Source: Phoronis australis
Taxonomy: Eukaryota > Phoronida > Phoronidae
Direction of reading: 5' to 3'
Length of the DNA: 64,000 nucleotides
Assembly (NCBI GenBank): GCA_002633005.1
Contig: NMRA01000019.1
Location: forward strand, 807,348-871,347
The position numbers were made by a program, and so were the translations under genes. The notes under the pieces are model-generated. The model had not been told where the DNA came from. It saw only the letters and a list, made by a program, of their open reading frames with translations, and searched no databases. This document shows positions 30,301-36,300 of the stretch, piece by piece; the first letter of the stretch is position 1, and every line of letters begins with the position of its first letter.

Positions 30301-33300
30301 CATGATGGTGTATGGACAAGTGAAAAACAGTGACCACGCCGCATTGTCAGCTGCTGTGGCTGCAGCTTATCTGGCTGCAAACAAAGGTAGGTACACATTA
30401 ACAGTAAATTCTCTTTTAGTGAATCACAAAATGGGAGACGGGTGAACTTCAATTGATTTTCTCATTTTGTTCAGAAAAAGTAATCGCCTTTTTTCAAGTT
30501 CTGAACTGTACTGTCATATATCTCGAGAAATTGCAGACATTCCCAATGTTAGAGACTCTTTGAAAGTGGAAAGTGACAATCTGAATGTAAATGTTAATGT
30601 TTCATATGTTGTCTTCTTTCATTGTATTTCCAGTTGTTGTTAGTTTTGAAAATTGAATTTGTTGGTGAATCTGATAAATTTTTGAACGACAGCTTTGAGG
30701 TCAATTATCTTGTCATGCTCATTTTGCTCTTTTGGCTTCTTTCAAGCTCTTTTTGTGACTCAGTACAACTTTCTCCTTGATGTTTGTCAAAATTCTCATG
30801 CAATGTTACAGTTTATAATTTTGTTCTTCATGTTCCTAACTTGGATAGAATTAAGCGACAACTTCTCATTGTGTCTAAAGTTTCCAGAACCTTTACCAAT
30901 TTGTCTGCATTAAACAGAGTATAATTGCAGATTCTGTTAAAGATGGCTGCCTAGTCTTATTGTTGTGTGTTGCAGGTCTAAAGAAAGGTGACATAGAAGT
31001 GAAGATGTTGCATCATGACAATGGGTTCTTATCCTCTGATGGGTAAGTTCACTGACAATCAAGCAGCTGTCACAGAACGTGGGTAATAAGCATTTCATTG
31101 TCACTACTGTCATTTGCCGTGGTTCGCATTTTTCACAAGTTCAGTCCATTTTTAGGCAATAATCACTTTCAAGGGGCTAGGGGGGCCCCTTGTTTTGAGA
31201 ACCCGAGTTAGGTGCCCGTTATTCAGTGGAGAAAACTGATTCTCAAAATGCGGAGCCCCTGTAAGTGACTATAACACTGTTTTTAATATGATGCCAAATA
31301 TTGCGCAGATGAGCACTGGTTAGCAACACTGTCTGTTGAGTACTAATTATAGCTAATCCTGGTTGAGTCGAGCTGTGCAAATGAGCAATGTGAACCTTTT
31401 GTGATGAGTTGAATATTTACCGACGTAGAACATCTGGTGATTTGCAGATGAGCATCAAGTGTATGAACTGCATAATTGTTATCTATTTTAAGTTAACTTT
31501 CCATTATTAAGACAAACAAGATTTCAGTGCCCGAGGTGACTCTGATTTTCTTTATTTCTTGTTGTAAGTAGGACCTGTGTCTTCACTTAGTGTAATACAT
31601 TACATGTAGCATAAACACACAGTCTATGAAGCCGTGCTCGTAATTGGCTCTTTGCTTTGTCTAAAATTCTAGGAAGGACGTGGCAATGCTTAGCTATGCT
31701 GTCAAACGTAAAGACGGTGGTGAGGTAGGTGCCCTGGTCACCCCAGATAGTGGCTACCTGGCACCCGCTGTGCTGGCTGGGGGTCCGGCTCATGCCAACA
31801 AGCTGTATTCTGGTCCAGTGACGGCCAAACAAACAGACGAGGGAGGAATGGTGAGTTTAATGGCAGGTTACTTAATTTGTAACCTTTTCCATCAAAACCT
31901 GGTCTCTGTTTTGAAAATTGGCTTAAACTGGGCACAAATTTAAACTTCATCATTTTAAAATAAATTCTTAGCACAATGGTTTTGATTTTATTTTTAGTTT
32001 TTTTATTTCCCTGTGTTTCTATCTTGATCCAGGCTGGTTGTCTCCCTGGTGACTACATGACACACTCATCTCCCTGTTGAATACATATGACACTCATCTA
32101 TCTGTTGACTCTACATGACACACTGACCTCCCTGTTGACTCTGCATGACATCTATCCCCCCTCTGTATTTCCAGAGCCCCTTCTGGATCCCCATCCTCAT
32201 CCTACTGGCTCTCCTCTTGCTCTTCCTTCTACTGGCTCTAATCTTTGCTTACTACGCACGCAGGAGGTAAGGTCTTTACTCAAACTTGTTTCTCATCGTA
32301 TTTAGTGGTGTATTGTTTGTCTTTGGTGTGTTGTGTGATTTCTGAGTAGTCAATTGTGAATCACAAGTAGTGATTACATAAATATTTGTAATTAGTTCAT
32401 AATTATCTTTAGCTGGAGAAGAGTACATTATGAATCCATATTCTCTCAGTGATCCCACTGTGATAAGTATTGAATCGCTCAAAGACAATGACATTCTCAA
32501 ACAACACCATGCACAATTTTATTTCGGAAATATCGCTTAATATGAACAATGTTTGAAATGATCTATGAAAATTTGTTTTAGGATTTAAGCTACTCGCAAA
32601 ACTTAGCCTACAATGTGTAGTTTGAAACTGGTATGTTATGTATTCCTGGTTTTGCATCCTTGTTTACAACTAAATGAATCGACTGACATCTGACCTCTGG
32701 CAGGTTTTGCATCCTTTCTGTATTATAAAAGTAAGAGATTTAAGGAGTCTTCTGGGTTAAGAGTGATCTGTAATGTTTGTGGTGTTCTAAGGTTCTAGCC
32801 CGTGAAAGTGTATGTTTTTCAATTCATTGGTGTGCACAGAAACATTACTTGCATGAAAATGATGTTTGTAAATTATTTTGTAGTCACGTGTCAATGAGTG
32901 CTGTTTTTGTTTGACAATGGAGAATGGCGTAACTTCACTAAATGTGAAAATTTTGAAACACTTGCAGATTTGGTGTAATCATAGTATTTTGGGATATTCT
33001 TTTCAGCAGGACTTTTAGCCAGAGTTGTCACCTGCTAAAAATGAAGACTTTTCCATTTTTTTGTCTAATATCATAGTCTTCATTTTTGACAGCTGAGTCC
33101 TGGAGATGAAATGGCTTAAAAAGGAGAAGCTTAAACAATCTTTTGTAGCCACTAAAATGGTCAGACTTTGCAATTTCTAGGCTGAAGTTTTTGTGCCTGG
33201 CACTTAAAGCAATCTCTGTTAAAAATGGGCGAAAGCATCAGGGCATTATTTTTTGCATACAACCTGTTTCTATACTCAGCAAGGATTTTAGAAATTGTTT

Positions 33301-36300
33301 CATGGGTTAAATATTTTACTTTTAGAGTATTTTTGAAGCTGTGTGACTTTTGACTTTTGTTTTTGAAGGTAGTCAGTTACCTTAAGTTGATTTAATTTAA
33401 CTGAGTTACATTGAGTGATTTTTTAATTCTTTAGATTTGAATAATATTCACGTCAACTTGTTTTTCATGACTGACTCAGAATGTGACAAAAGGAGGTGAT
33501 GGTGTGATACTCATTATGTTCTCTACTGCAGGGCCAAGCGTCATGGTTCTCTGAGGTCTGGATGGGGCTTCTTAGGTGGCAAGAACACATCAGACCAGTA
33601 CGGCTTGAACAGTGAGGAGGGTGGTCTGAACAAAGTGCAGTTGTACGAGGTGAGTTAGAAACCAGATATGCCAGATGGTCTGAACAATGTTATTTGAAGT
33701 GAAAAAGTAAACACAGACAAGACATCGCACTATCCATCTGACTAGTTTTCAGTGTTGAGTTTAAGCACGGGCACGAAGGAAATTGTATCATCTAATTTGC
33801 ATGCAGTGTTAAATGGCAATGCCAAGGAAAATGAGACCGTATTTAGTAAAGGATCGTGAACGATTTGTTTTCAAATTTCAGTTGTCCAATGAAGCTGACA
33901 CGGCACCTTTAAGAGGAAGTGCTGATCAGGCTGATGGTAAGACCTCTGTGTAGCTTTATTACCGTTATCACTTGTCTAGTAGATTTTGTTGTTCTGTCTA
34001 TAACCAGCATGTTATTTTGCATTTGTAAGTTTCATGAGCAGTGCAGGTATTGCACTGATTCTGTTTGTTAATTTCATAGGATTATGTTATTCCACTTTAA
34101 GAGACCCATTTTTATGTTGGTTATTATGCATTCCAACTTCCTGCAAGTATGATTGAAGCCCAGGGTGTAATGTGGAACATGACATGTACTGAAGGCTTTC
34201 ATGTTGTATTGCTTTATTACAAAGCTGCTTATGACGCCATCACATATGACGGAACATTGAAGATGCCAAAGAAAACCAATACGCTCAAGTCGTCCAGTTC
34301 ATTTGCTGACCGTTCCATGAGTAGTAGGTGGTATCCTGGCTACTCACAGTCAATGGGTCCAAAGGTGTGTGGTCATGGCATTAAATAAATGTTAGTTTAA
34401 ATTATTGACAGAAGTGGTGCTGAAGTGCATCCCCAAAACAGAACAACATTTAGGTGTGGTTGAAGCTTTCCATTAGGACCATTTTATACTGGATTCATTT
34501 GAATTTATCACCTTGTTAATAAACAAATGAATGTACTTTGCTCAACTCCACATAATTTTTTATATGGGTGTCTGTTATTAGCTGTGATTTCTGTGCCAAG
34601 TAAATAGTTTCACGAAGTTTAAGGATGAGTGAAAATACTTACTTTGCACAACAACTAGGCTAATACCATTAACTTAATAGTAATATATAAAACAGTAGTT
34701 TAACACATTATTTATAACAAAGTTAAGTTTTAACCCACATTTTTTGCTAACTCTTATGCTCTAACGGTGTTGTGTAACCATACAGTAGGTTATTCCATGG
34801 ACACGTAACACAGATGGCATGGGCGTATCAAATATAACTGTGTAAAAATTGTGAAGTGCTCATTGATATGTCATCTTTAATGCCTGATGTTGGAACACAA
34901 AAAGAAAAAAAAACATGGAGCAGAGAACAAGTATCAGAATATGGCAAACTGCTTGCTGACTATTGATGAATCCCCAACAACACGTGGGGTCCGCTACGTG
35001 AAAAGTCATCTGACGCTTTAGTCAGAAATTGGTCTTGTGCTCCACACAAAAATCTCACTTGAGCAAAAGTACAAAGTCTTAGAATATACACTTAATGGTA
35101 TTTACATAGAATACTTAGATAATTTTGAATGTGCTGTGCTCGTAACTACTTGGCGAAGCCCTTTTCAGCATTGTGTTGAAGTGGGAACTTAAGACCAAAT
35201 TCTGTCTTAAGTATTGAGTCACTTTCATTTACCCCCAGCATTAATTTTTTGCGTTTTGATTCCCTCAGGTGACGAAGAACGTTGTTGTGCTTGACTACGC
35301 TGGTGCCAACCCACCGGCTTCGGACAAACTCACCGACGGCAAGATCTTGTACAGTGGCCCCATGAGCTACCATGGCGGTGACAACGAGATGATGATCCGC
35401 CACCAACTTGCCAAGCAGCTCCAACAGGGCGGCGCTAGCAACGCTGGTTACTGCCTGCCCAATGCCACTGCCGGAGATTTTGACTTTGTCCAGGTTAAGA
35501 AGAAAAAGATTAAGCCATGGGACCAAAGCGCTGACTTTGATTCCCAAGGCATGGAGTCCATGTATGGAGGCAGTGATGGCACAATTTACATTCGGTTGAC
35601 AAGAGATCTCGAAAAGACTGCTGTAAGTTATCTTATCAAGTCTCCCAATGTTGAACACTTTCCTACTTTTTCTTTCTTTTTTTCAAATTCATTCTTTTTC
35701 CTACTTTTTGTGAAAAACTGTTGGGAGACCTGTAGTATATATCTGAGAGTCAGAATAAATAAATTCAATCATGTTTCTATCTGTTTGAATAGTGAGACTA
35801 CTAGCTGTGAGTATTAGCTGAAATGAAATAAGTGTTTTTTTAAATTCGTTTATGTAGGTGTGAACAATAGTCATTAAATCCATGTGTGGTCAGTTGTTCA
35901 ACCTAATGAAAATTGCTATAATTGCATTAAGTCTGTTTTCAAACATTAACTTTTGTTTGTAACTGACAAGCAACAGTGTTATTAAGAAGACAGTGAATGA
36001 TATTTGGATATTGCAGTCAGATATCGATGAAAGCGTGTCTGTAGTTTAGTGGCAATGCTTGTCTGGTTATTTTCAGGAGTGTCCTGGGGATGGGTTCAAG
36101 TGCCCAGTGCATTACATAGCTGGAGAGACAGATTCCATCAACAGCTTTGTAAGTGGACAGATCTTGATGCCTTCCCTGATCACTTTAGCATCTATGTGAA
36201 ATTCTTGCTAAACGTCTAAATTTGTTTAAAAATTGTTTTTAATTGCAGTCATCAATATTGTGGTGTGAAAGTTAACTTTATACAAGTCAGAATACTCGAC

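Noticed and set aside
34149-34224. Upstream extension of tail exon 3 from an ATG at 34149
   Set aside because: The reading stays open, but the candidate acceptor upstream has no pyrimidine tract; the 34225 start fits phase and splice context better.
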